Positions 7,345 to 12,439 of a DNA stretch of 12,439 bases are shown piece by piece. The position numbers and the translations under genes were made by a program. The stretch comes from an uncultured Alphaproteobacteria bacterium. Lineage in GTDB: Bacteria > Pseudomonadota > Alphaproteobacteria > CAKMZR01. The notes beneath the pieces were generated by a model that was not told the DNA's origin, ran no database searches, and saw only the letters and a program-made list of their open reading frames with translations. The stretch covers positions 1 to 12,439 of the forward strand of contig CAKMZR010000035.1 in assembly GCA_929200455.1 (NCBI GenBank), in the 5' to 3' direction. Each line of letters begins with the position of its first letter. The first letter of the stretch is position 1.

Positions 7345-7968
7345 TTAGGAGACGGAACTTTTGATGGCGAGGAGTTTCTCTTCAAGTTCCGTGATGAGGG
7401 CGTTGATGTCGCCCTTATTTCCGCGTAGGTAGGCGTTGTACTCACTTTTGAAGGTTTGGAGCATAGAGATTTCTGCGATGACAATATCGACGATGCGGTA
7501 AGAGTTGTTGCGGTGGAGGACTCTCCATCCGATTTCTATTTTTTTGCCATCTTTGGTACGGAATTCTGTGAATACCATGACGGTATTGCTTTTCATATTG
7601 AGGGATCGCGTGAAGGAAAATTCTGGTTTGTCGAAGTCTTGGAGTCTTTGTATGAGTGAGAATGAGTTGACTTCTGTGAAGATATTTTCGAATCGCGTGA
7701 GTTGGGACGGGTTTGCGGTACGGGCATATTTTCCGAGTACGAAGCGTGCGATAATCTGGGTGGCGAAGTGTTGTTTCCATAGGGATTGGATGCGAGAGAT
7801 GGTTTCGTGGGGTTCGAGGGGAGGTTTTTGGAAGAGGAAGTCGAAGCTATTGATGGTATTTTTGATGAAAGCTTTCTGGGGTACGGCATCGGTATCTGCG
7901 AAGCTGTAGAGGGGAATTGCCGCAAGGGCTGTGCTGATGAGAAATGTGCGTCGAGAGAAGATGTTCAT
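7345..7968 (-). CDS. mlaC: MlaC/Ttg2D-family phospholipid-binding protein with twin-arginine signal
   Basis: A 207-residue exported protein when started at the ATG at 7966-7968. A longer frame to 8019 exists but would put 17 polar residues before the signal. The N terminus SRRTFLISTALAA carries a twin-arginine motif (residues 6-7) with a hydrophobic core and likely cleavage after SFA near residue 24. The mature part follows the MlaC pattern: a helical region ending in RFVLGKYA, then SQLTRFENIFTEVNSF, then strands with MVFTEFRTKDGKKIEIGWRVL and YRIVDIVIAEISM. MlaC carries phospholipids across the periplasm between an outer-membrane complex and the MlaFEDB transporter. None of those partners is in the window. 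Some MlaC-like proteins work with hopanoids instead, which I cannot exclude. It diverges from rpmB and has its own predicted promoter. Confidence 0.78.
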   Translation of the reverse strand: MNIFSRRTFLISTALAAIPLYSFADTDAVPQKAFIKNTINSFDFLFQKPPLEPHETISRIQSLWKQHFATQIIARFVLGKYARTANPSQLTRFENIFTEVNSFSLIQRLQDFDKPEFSFTRSLNMKSNTVMVFTEFRTKDGKKIEIGWRVLHRNNSYRIVDIVIAEISMLQTFKSEYNAYLRGNKGDINALITELEEKLLAIKSSVS

Positions 7969-8010
7969 GATGGGGTAGCATTTTGGGTTTGGGGTTTTTG
8001 TATGCTTGTG

Positions 8011-8038
8011 ATGATACATGAAGGGGATAGGGTTTCAA
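8011..8038 (-). promoter_or_regulatory. Predicted promoter of mlaC
   Basis: Reading the minus strand, TTGAAA (8038-8033) and TATCAT (8016-8011) are separated by 16 bp. The -10 matches TATAAT at five of six positions. The start of transcription would be about 35 nt before the chosen ATG at 7968, which favours that start over the one at 8019. Confidence 0.55.
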
Positions 8039-8059
8039 GATTTTTCTTGACTTGACAAG
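8035..8059. promoter_or_regulatory. Inverted repeats between divergent -35 elements
   Basis: TCAAGA-TTTT-TCTTGA forms a perfect 6-bp inverted repeat with a 4-base centre at 8035-8050. Next to it CTTG-A-CAAG forms a second small palindrome at 8051-8059. Together they overlap the predicted -35 elements of mlaC (8033-8038) and rpmB (8052-8057). This could be an operator acting on both promoters, or partly a by-product of two back-to-back TTGA-type elements. Confidence 0.35.
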
Positions 8060-8081
8060 GTAGTGGGAGGAGGGGTATAGG
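8052..8081 (+). promoter_or_regulatory. Predicted promoter of rpmB-cox11
   Basis: A consensus -35 TTGACA at 8052-8057 is followed after 18 bp by TATAGG at 8076-8081. Transcription would start near 8088 and give a leader of roughly 38 nt before rpmB. The 157-nt gap to mlaC holds this promoter, the mlaC promoter and the inverted repeats. Confidence 0.55.
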
Positions 8082-8125
8082 AGAGGAGTTGGGTTTTGAA
8101 AATATTTATGTAGGAGTATTTAGGG

Positions 8126-8437
8126 ATGTCGAGGTTATGTATGGTGACGGGTCGTGCGACGACTTTTGGGAACAACGTGAGTCACGCGGTAAACAGGACG
8201 CGTCGTCGTTTTTACCCTAATTTGCGGACTTTGAGGGTTCACTCGGAGGGTTTGGGTCGTGAGGTGGTGTTGAAGGTGACATCGCGTGGTCTTCGGACGC
8301 TTGAGAAGCATGGTGGATTGGATAGCTGGTTGTTGTCGACGCGTTCCGGGAAGCTCACGGATGAGGCTTTGGCGTTGAAGCGTCGTATGAAGCGTCGGAT
8401 GGCGAAGAGAGGCGAAGAGTTGTCGTCGTCTCTGTAG
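8126..8437 (+). CDS. rpmB: 50S ribosomal protein L28
   Basis: The 103-residue basic protein is L28 of the large ribosomal subunit. Recognisable L28 features are the opening MSRLCMVTG, the GNNVSHAVNRTRRRFYPNL segment at about residues 15-33, and GLRTLEKHGGLDSWLL at about 75-90, the last typical of the longer alphaproteobacterial form. The N-terminal cysteine (residue 5) is present, but I see no pair of CxxC motifs, so it is a zinc-free version. The chosen ATG is preceded by AGGAG at 8112-8116, 9 nt away. A predicted promoter lies at 8052-8081. cox11 begins 16 nt downstream on the same strand and probably shares the transcript. Confidence 0.95.
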   Translation: MSRLCMVTGRATTFGNNVSHAVNRTRRRFYPNLRTLRVHSEGLGREVVLKVTSRGLRTLEKHGGLDSWLLSTRSGKLTDEALALKRRMKRRMAKRGEELSSSL

Positions 8438-8453
8438 AGAAGGAAGGTTTTTT

Positions 8454-9230
8454 ATGAACGAGAGAGTTGCATCGCTTTGGTTGAGCAAGAAGGCGAGGTG
8501 GGTTTTGGCGTTGAGTACGGTGGTGGTGATGATGTTGGGTTTGGTGGCTTGGTCGCCGGAGTTGTATAGGATTTTTTGTGATGTGACGGGTTATGGTGGG
8601 GGGACGCAGAGGAGTGTGGATGATTTTGCTTCATTGAAGAGCACGTCGAAGGTGGCATCGGGAGATGAGGCGGGAGATGGGGATGGAGCATTGTTGCCGG
8701 AGGTGACGGTTTATTTTGACGCGAACACGGACAAGCGTCTTCCGTGGAAGTTTTTTCCCGAGCAGAGGAGCGTGAAGGTTCGGGTGGGTGAGCCGAAGCA
8801 GATATTTTACCGGGCGTACAATCATTCGAGTCATAGGATAGTGGGTCAGGCGACATTTAATGTGGTTCCATTTTTGTTGGGTTCATATTTTTACAAGGCG
8901 GAATGTTTTTGTTTTGACAAGCAAGTTTTGGAGCCAGGTCAAGAGGCGCGTATGCCTGTAGTTTTTTATTTAGAGAAGGACATGCTTGAAGACGAGGAGA
9001 CGGAGTCGATGAGGGAAGTGACGCTCTCGTATACTTTTTATCGTTTGAAGGACTTGGAGGAGAGTGGAGAGATGATGGATCACGGGGATCACGGGGATCA
9101 CGGGAGTCATGAGGGTCACGGAGAAGATGCAGACATGCACAATCTGAAGGATACGGGGAGGAAGAGGAAAGAGAGTCTTGATAAGGGGGAAGATCAAGAT
9201 TTTGCACCTGCGGGTGTCCGTCGGAGCTGA
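8454..9230 (+). CDS. ctaG: Cytochrome c oxidase assembly protein Cox11/CtaG
   Basis: A 258-residue membrane-anchored copper chaperone that delivers copper to the CuB site of cytochrome c oxidase. It has one N-terminal transmembrane helix (about 15-33), then LYRIFCDVTGYGGGTQ (37-52), FDAN and LPWKFFPEQ (88-104), a YRAYNHS segment (119-125), and the copper-binding CFCF motif (Cys151, Cys153) followed by LEPGQEARMPV. The core is intact. Two features differ from the usual protein of about 190-200 residues: an acidic Gly/Asp/Ser linker at about 55-82, and a C-terminal extension after about residue 200 with histidines at 210, 213, 216, 219, 222 and 229. Shine-Dalgarno AAGGAAGG is at 8440-8447. No cox1, cox2 or cox3 gene is nearby, although cox11 often sits among them. 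Confidence 0.92.
   Translation: MNERVASLWLSKKARWVLALSTVVVMMLGLVAWSPELYRIFCDVTGYGGGTQRSVDDFASLKSTSKVASGDEAGDGDGALLPEVTVYFDANTDKRLPWKFFPEQRSVKVRVGEPKQIFYRAYNHSSHRIVGQATFNVVPFLLGSYFYKAECFCFDKQVLEPGQEARMPVVFYLEKDMLEDEETESMREVTLSYTFYRLKDLEESGEMMDHGDHGDHGSHEGHGEDADMHNLKDTGRKRKESLDKGEDQDFAPAGVRRS
9078..9122 (+). repeat. 9-bp tandem repeat encoding a His-rich tail
   Basis: Inside cox11, GATCACGGG occurs three times exactly at 9078-9104, followed by two diverged units (AGTCATGAG, GGTCACGGA) to 9122. The period is three codons, giving successive Asp/Ser/Glu-His-Gly units. The in-frame period lets the copy number change without a frameshift. Confidence 0.85.
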
Positions 9231-9266
9231 GGGAGAGCTTTTTTAGCTTTTGATTCTCCATCCGAC
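9220..9266. terminator. Possible stem-loop spanning the cox11/permease convergent stops
   Basis: GTCGGA (9220-9225) can pair with TCCGAC (9261-9266) and GGAGA (9232-9236) with TCTCC (9255-9259), with a smaller GCT/AGC pairing around a T run inside. The structure covers both stop codons of the convergent genes, which are only 12 nt apart. No U tract follows the outer stem in either direction, so classical intrinsic termination is doubtful. Confidence 0.2.
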
Positions 9267-10028
9267 GTGGAAGAGTCTGGTTGCGAGGGCGAAGAGAGCG
9301 AGGTTGCAGGCGAGTAGGAAGAAGAGTCCGAAGACGGGGTTTGCGTCTGCACTTCCTGTGAGTCCGTATCGGAAGCCGTCTATGGCGTAGAAGAAGGGGT
9401 TATAGAGAGAGAGTTGGTGGAAGAAGGGTGGCAGCCGTTCTATGGAGTAGAAGGTTCCTGAGAGGAAAGAGAGGGGGGTGATGATGAAGTTGGTGAAAGC
9501 GGCGTTGTGGTCCCATTTTTGGCTCCAAAGAGCGGATAGGAAGCCTGTGATGGCAAGGAGAGATGCTCCGAGGAGGGTGAAGGCGATGACGAAGAGGGGT
9601 TGATGCCACGAGAAGTCTGTGAAGGGAATGAAGATGATGAGGCAGGCGGCTCCTGTGACGAGTCCTCGAACGATTCCGCCGATGGTGAAAGCGAAGACGA
9701 CGGAGAAGGAGCTGATGGGAGCGGAGAGCAAATCTGAGATGGTTCCGTAGGCTTTCATGGAGGATAGGGAGGAAGCGGAATTGGCGAAAGAGTTTTGGAT
9801 GATGGTCATCATGACAAGGCCAGCCCCGAGGAAGGTGGGGAAGGGAATACCGTTGATGGTATTGATGGAGTCTTTTAGGGAGGTGACGAAGACGGTCATG
9901 AAGAGGAGAGCGGTGACGATGGGACCGACGATGGTTTGGGCGTAGACTTTGAAGAATCGGTTGATTTCGCGGTAGCAGAGTCCGGTGCAGGAGACGGCAT
10001 CGTGAGGTTTAGGGATATGGAGTTTCAT
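9243..10028 (-). CDS. ABC-2 type transporter permease
   Basis: A 261-residue integral membrane protein with six hydrophobic segments (roughly residues 33-50, 64-80, 105-133, 144-166, 178-196 and 231-252). The segment PLSFLSGTFYSIERLPPFFHQLSLYNPFFYAIDGFRYGL (185-223) is characteristic of ABC-2 permeases of the YadH type. Such permeases pair with a separate ATPase to export drugs, lipids or polysaccharide; the ATPase is not within the window, so the substrate is unknown. The start was placed at ATG 10026-10028, giving a short cytoplasmic N terminus and an ATGA overlap with the upstream dehydrogenase gene; the open frame extends 13 codons further to 10067 inside that gene. No Shine-Dalgarno is visible. 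It is the last gene of the lipB-led unit and ends 12 nt from cox11. Confidence 0.85.
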   Translation of the reverse strand: MKLHIPKPHDAVSCTGLCYREINRFFKVYAQTIVGPIVTALLFMTVFVTSLKDSINTINGIPFPTFLGAGLVMMTIIQNSFANSASSLSSMKAYGTISDLLSAPISSFSVVFAFTIGGIVRGLVTGAACLIIFIPFTDFSWHQPLFVIAFTLLGASLLAITGFLSALWSQKWDHNAAFTNFIITPLSFLSGTFYSIERLPPFFHQLSLYNPFFYAIDGFRYGLTGSADANPVFGLFFLLACNLALFALATRLFHVGWRIKS

Positions 10029-10894
10029 GAAGATTTGAGGAGTTGTATGAGTGAGGATGTGTCCCAACGTTTTCCGCCTTTTTGTATGATTTGGGCGTAA
10101 TACTGGTCGACGAGGGCTGTGATGGGGAGGGATGTATTAATTTTTTTGGCGGTTTGGAGACAGATTCCGAGGTCTTTTCGCATCCATTCGACGGCGAATC
10201 CGTGATTGAAGTGGTTATTGAGCATGGAGTGAGCGCGGTTATCGAGTTGCCATGATTGGGCGGCTCCGCCGCTGATGACGTCGATGACGGCGTCCATATT
10301 GAGTTCGGCTTGCGTTCCGAAGTTTAGGGCTTCAGAGAGGGCTTGAACGAGTCCGGCGATGCAAATTTGGTTGACCATTTTGGTGAGTTGTCCATGACCT
10401 GAGGGTCCGATGAGGATACATTTTTGGGCATAAGTTTTGATGACGGGCAGGGCGTCCTGGAATGGTTTTTGGTCGCCGCCACACATGACGGTGAGTTTTC
10501 CTTTTTGCGCGCCGGCTTCGCCGCCTGAGACGGGGGCATCGATGAAGTGGAAATGGGATTTTTGAGCATTTTGGTAGAGTTCTTGGGCGACTTCGGCGGA
10601 GGCGGTGGTATGGTCGACAAAGACGGAGGAGGGCTTTATGGAAGAGAAGGCACCGCGTTCTCCGAGGGTGATGGATCGGAGGTCGTCATCATTCCCGACG
10701 CAAGCGAAGACGAAGTCGGCATTTTCTGCGGCATCTTTTGGTGAGTGTGCGGCGGATGCTTTAGGGAATTGGTCGAGGAATTTCTGTGTTTTTTGGGGGG
10801 ATCGGTTATAGACGGTGAGTTGATGTTGGGCGGAGACGATGTGTCCTGCCATGGGGAATCCCATGACGCCGAGGCCGAGGAAAGCGATTTTCAT
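10025..10894 (-). CDS. NAD(P)-dependent beta-hydroxyacid dehydrogenase
   Basis: A 289-residue member of the 3-hydroxyisobutyrate/tartronate-semialdehyde reductase family, of normal length. The Rossmann fold opens with GLGVMG (7-12). Asn30-Arg31 follow the second strand, a pattern often linked to NADP preference. The substrate-binding segment DAPVSGGEAGA (119-129) and the catalytic helix GQLTKMVNQ, with Lys172 and Asn175, are both present, as is FAVEWMRKDLGI in the C-terminal domain. It should reduce a small beta-keto or semialdehyde acid, or oxidise the hydroxyacid; the exact substrate cannot be read from sequence. Unlike its minus-strand neighbours it has a clear AAGGAG 6 nt before the ATG, despite also overlapping the lipB stop by ATGA. 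It is probably cotranscribed with lipB and the permease. Confidence 0.88.
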   Translation of the reverse strand: MKIAFLGLGVMGFPMAGHIVSAQHQLTVYNRSPQKTQKFLDQFPKASAAHSPKDAAENADFVFACVGNDDDLRSITLGERGAFSSIKPSSVFVDHTTASAEVAQELYQNAQKSHFHFIDAPVSGGEAGAQKGKLTVMCGGDQKPFQDALPVIKTYAQKCILIGPSGHGQLTKMVNQICIAGLVQALSEALNFGTQAELNMDAVIDVISGGAAQSWQLDNRAHSMLNNHFNHGFAVEWMRKDLGICLQTAKKINTSLPITALVDQYYAQIIQKGGKRWDTSSLIQLLKSS

Positions 10895-11547
10895 ATGGCA
10901 CTCCTTATGGAAGAGGTGTTGAAGGGGAGGTTATTGAGCATGGATTGGTCGAGAGTATCCATGGATTGCGGGGGTAGTTTTAATTTTTTTGAGATGTCTT
11001 CGAGAGAGGTGACGCCGTACTCTTGTGATGAGAGTCCGCAAGGTGAGAAGGATTGGAAGAGTGAGAGGTCTGTGGAGACATTGACGGCAAGGCCATGCCA
11101 AGCGACTCCACGAGAGACGCGAACGCCGAAGGCGGCGATTTTGTGGGGTGTGTTGTGGATATTGATCCAGACTCCGAGGGGATCTCGGAGAGGGTATGAT
11201 GGGATGCCGATGTGGTTAAGGGATTTGACGACCCAATTTTGGAGTCTATTCATATATTCGGAGATGGAGATTTTGCGTGTACGGAGGTCGATCATGGCGT
11301 AGACGACACGTTGTCCTGGTCCGTGGTAGGTAGCTTTTCCGCCACGTCCTGTGGTTCGTACGGGGATAGTGTTTTCTGAGGGCATGAGGGTATCTTTATA
11401 GCCAGTCCCGAGGGTGATGACCGGCTGATGTTCGAGGAACCAGATCATTTCTGGTTTGAGGTTTTCACGTATATCGTGGACATGATTTCGCATGAAGTTA
11501 TGGGCGTCATCGTAGGGTATGTTGTGTGAGGAGAACTGGATATCCAC
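10891..11547 (-). CDS. lipB: Octanoyltransferase LipB
   Basis: A 218-residue lipoyl(octanoyl) transferase. It moves octanoate from acyl carrier protein to lipoyl domains of pyruvate and 2-oxoglutarate dehydrogenases and the glycine cleavage system. The family motif RGGKATYHGPGQ is at 68-79. The catalytic pair is present: Lys136 in KIAAFGVRVSRGVAWHG and Cys170 in FSPCGLSS. The start appears to be GTG at 11545-11547, with only a weak AAGGG several bases upstream; no ATG fits the conserved N terminus better. The gene begins 23 nt after the 3' end of tRNA-Thr, with no room for its own promoter, so it is likely read from the tRNA promoter. Its stop overlaps the dehydrogenase start by ATGA. LipA is not in the window. 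Confidence 0.93.
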   Translation of the reverse strand: MDIQFSSHNIPYDDAHNFMRNHVHDIRENLKPEMIWFLEHQPVITLGTGYKDTLMPSENTIPVRTTGRGGKATYHGPGQRVVYAMIDLRTRKISISEYMNRLQNWVVKSLNHIGIPSYPLRDPLGVWINIHNTPHKIAAFGVRVSRGVAWHGLAVNVSTDLSLFQSFSPCGLSSQEYGVTSLEDISKKLKLPPQSMDTLDQSMLNNLPFNTSSIRSAI

Positions 11548-11570
11548 GGTTTTCCCTTGGAGGAGGGTGT

Positions 11571-11646
11571 TGGTGCCGTAGAAGGGATTCGAACCCCCGA
11601 CCTACGCATTACGAATGCGCCGCTCTACCGACTGAGCTACTACGGC
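11571..11646 (-). tRNA. tRNA-Thr(CGU)
   Basis: A complete 76-nt tRNA on the minus strand with an encoded CCA. The acceptor stem GCCGTAG/CTACGGC pairs fully. The D arm GCTC/GAGC has the GG pair in its loop. The anticodon stem GCGCA/TGCGT (one G-U) encloses loop TTCGTAA, giving anticodon CGT, which reads ACG threonine codons, with A37 as usual for ANN decoders. The T loop is TTCGAAT; the T stem has two G-U pairs at its outer end. The discriminator base is A. It lies 23 nt upstream of lipB and has a good promoter at 11657-11685. Confidence 0.96.
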
Positions 11647-11656
11647 TTGTGTTTAC

Positions 11657-11685
11657 GTTATAGGGAAGAGCGGAGCGTTTGGCAA
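11657..11685 (-). promoter_or_regulatory. Promoter of tRNA-Thr (and probably lipB unit)
   Basis: On the minus strand TTGCCA (11685-11680) and TATAAC (11662-11657) are separated by exactly 17 bp, each matching consensus at five positions of six or close to it. The -10 ends 10 nt before the tRNA, implying a leader of only a few nucleotides. It also sits just past the stop of the upstream membrane protein gene. Confidence 0.65.
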
Positions 11686-11693
11686 AAGATTTT

Positions 11694-12008
11694 TTAGGGA
11701 GCGAAGAGGCATTGTATTTTTGGGATGGGTTGTGGCATGAGGATGGAGTGTGAGGAGGGGGGTGAAGTTTTTTTTGTGTGGAAGGAGGAGAAGAAGAGTT
11801 GATTATTATGGGAGTAGGTGAGGGTGATATATTCGTCGTGAAACTGGACATCGTGGATGCAAGCATTTTTGGGCAGGGAGAAAGGGGTTGAGGGTTGATG
11901 TATTTGGGGTGTATAGGTGGTGAGTCCGTACAGGATGAATCCTGCCCCGACGACGAGAGAGAGGGTCATAAGTGCGACGATAATTTTGAGGTATAAGAAG
12001 GAAGGCAT
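11694..12008 (-). CDS. Small single-pass membrane protein, divergent from rluD
   Basis: A 104-residue protein with one strong transmembrane segment near the N terminus (about residues 7-29, LKIIVALMTLSLVVGAGFIL region) and a polar remainder of about 70 residues. The rest contains a Pro/Ser/Thr-rich stretch and short strands such as ITLTYSHNNQLFFSSF. I do not recognise the function. Small single-pass proteins of unknown function are found divergent from the RluA-family gene in other alphaproteobacteria (the DUF6476 type may be the relation), so conservation of place supports it being real; that family assignment is from memory and tentative. The start codon at 12006-12008 overlaps or abuts the start of the opposite gene. 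It is followed by the tRNA-Thr promoter. No Shine-Dalgarno is visible. Confidence 0.6.
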   Translation of the reverse strand: MPSFLYLKIIVALMTLSLVVGAGFILYGLTTYTPQIHQPSTPFSLPKNACIHDVQFHDEYITLTYSHNNQLFFSSFHTKKTSPPSSHSILMPQPIPKIQCLFAP

Positions 12009-12439
12009 GATGTCAGAAAGCGTGGAATGGGAAGTGGGTGAGGATGAGGCGGGTTCTCGTCTTGATGTATTTATGGTGAAGCGTGGGGAGGAAAGCTTGA
12101 GTCGTTCTCGTGTGTTATTTTTGGTGAAGGGAGGTCATGTGCAGAGATGGGAAAGTGGAGATTGGGAGGAGGAGCGGAAGGCGTCACACAAGGTGAGACC
12201 GGGGGAAGTGTACAGGATAAGTCTGGAGAGGGCAAGAGAGGAGGAGAAACTTGAGGGAGAAGAGATGCACCTTGATGTGGTGTACGAGGATGCTCATTTG
12301 CTTGTATTGAACAAGCCGAGTGGTTTGGTGGTGCACCCCGGAGCAGGGCATAGGAGGGGGACTTTGGTTCATGGACTGCTATGGCACTGTGGAGGGGAGT
12401 TATCTGGTGTGGGAGGAGAGTTTCGCACGGGGGTAGTGC
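12007..12439 (+). CDS. rluD: RluA-family (RluD-like) 23S rRNA pseudouridine synthase, 3' end cut
   Basis: The open frame runs to the window end without a stop (144 complete codons). The N-terminal part is an S4-type RNA-binding domain: SRLDVFMVKRGEESLSRSRV, then a glycine turn (KGGHV) and a KVRPGEVYRISL strand. After a Glu-rich linker (about residues 77-88) comes the synthase entry VYEDAHLLVLNKPSGLVVHPGAGH and LVHGLLWHC, typical of RluD/RluC. The catalytic HRLDK aspartate lies just beyond the window edge. RluD modifies helix 69 of 23S rRNA; RluC or another RluA-type enzyme is possible. Two tandem ATGs (12007 and 12010) are candidates: an AAGGA at 11998-12002 is 7 nt from the second and 4 nt from the first, so 12010 may be the real one. 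Confidence 0.88.
   Translation, partial: MMSESVEWEVGEDEAGSRLDVFMVKRGEESLSRSRVLFLVKGGHVQRWESGDWEEERKASHKVRPGEVYRISLERAREEEKLEGEEMHLDVVYEDAHLLVLNKPSGLVVHPGAGHRRGTLVHGLLWHCGGELSGVGGEFRTGVV

Noticed and set aside
7969..8019. Upstream start for mlaC giving 17 more residues
   Set aside because: It would overlap the predicted mlaC -10 element, and the twin-arginine signal starts naturally at 7968.
9078..9122. Short tandem repeat considered as a CRISPR or mobile-element remnant
   Set aside because: Units are 9 bp, without spacers, in frame inside cox11, and encode a regular His-containing pattern.
10745..11302. 185-codon plus-strand frame antisense to lipB and the dehydrogenase
   Set aside because: Lies opposite catalytic motifs of two well-supported enzymes and shows no family features of its own.

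Overview
The window is a 12.4 kb piece of an alphaproteobacterial chromosome carrying mostly housekeeping genes. The gene set supports this placement: the cluster DUF3576 lipoprotein - leuS - lptE - holA, an alphaproteobacterial-type L28, a Cox11/CtaG copper chaperone, and lipB. I cannot name the genus. An aerobic Gram-negative with LPS, lipoate-dependent enzymes and a haem-copper oxidase is implied. No rRNA, CRISPR array, insertion sequence, prophage or defence system was seen.

Layout. (1) 1-5790, minus strand: a compact cluster reading right to left, TRAP-type substrate-binding protein, DUF3576 lipoprotein, leuS, lptE, holA, with gaps of 16 and 8 nt and then 4-nt ATGA overlaps. (2) 5805-7279, plus strand: exonuclease III (xth) and a YajG-like lipoprotein. 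xth diverges from the TRAP gene with only 14 nt between start codons. (3) 7280-7344: a very G-rich repeated spacer between convergent genes. (4) 7345-7968, minus: MlaC-type protein with a twin-arginine signal. (5) 8126-9230, plus: rpmB and cox11, starting from a 157-nt divergent promoter region shared with mlaC. (6) 9243-11646, minus: tRNA-Thr(CGU), lipB, a beta-hydroxyacid dehydrogenase and an ABC-2 permease, probably one transcription unit with ATGA overlaps. (7) 11694-12439: a small membrane protein gene and an RluA-family pseudouridine synthase (cut by the window end), divergent, with start codons that overlap or are separated by 1 nt.

The most striking property is not a gene. The plus strand is extremely G-rich and C-poor throughout, whichever strand is coding. 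In four hand-counted 60-base blocks G totals 94 and C 28. This bias explains the long antisense open frames and the Ser/Pro/Thr/His-rich reading of the minus strand. It also seems to have reached translation signals: all five plus-strand genes have a clear Shine-Dalgarno sequence, but only one or two of ten minus-strand genes do. Other points worth attention are the G-tract repeat at 7292-7342, the His-rich tail of Cox11 built from a 9-bp repeat, an orphan TRAP binding protein that appears to have His in place of the usual ligand-binding Arg, and very tight divergent gene starts. I see no convincing new multi-gene system here.
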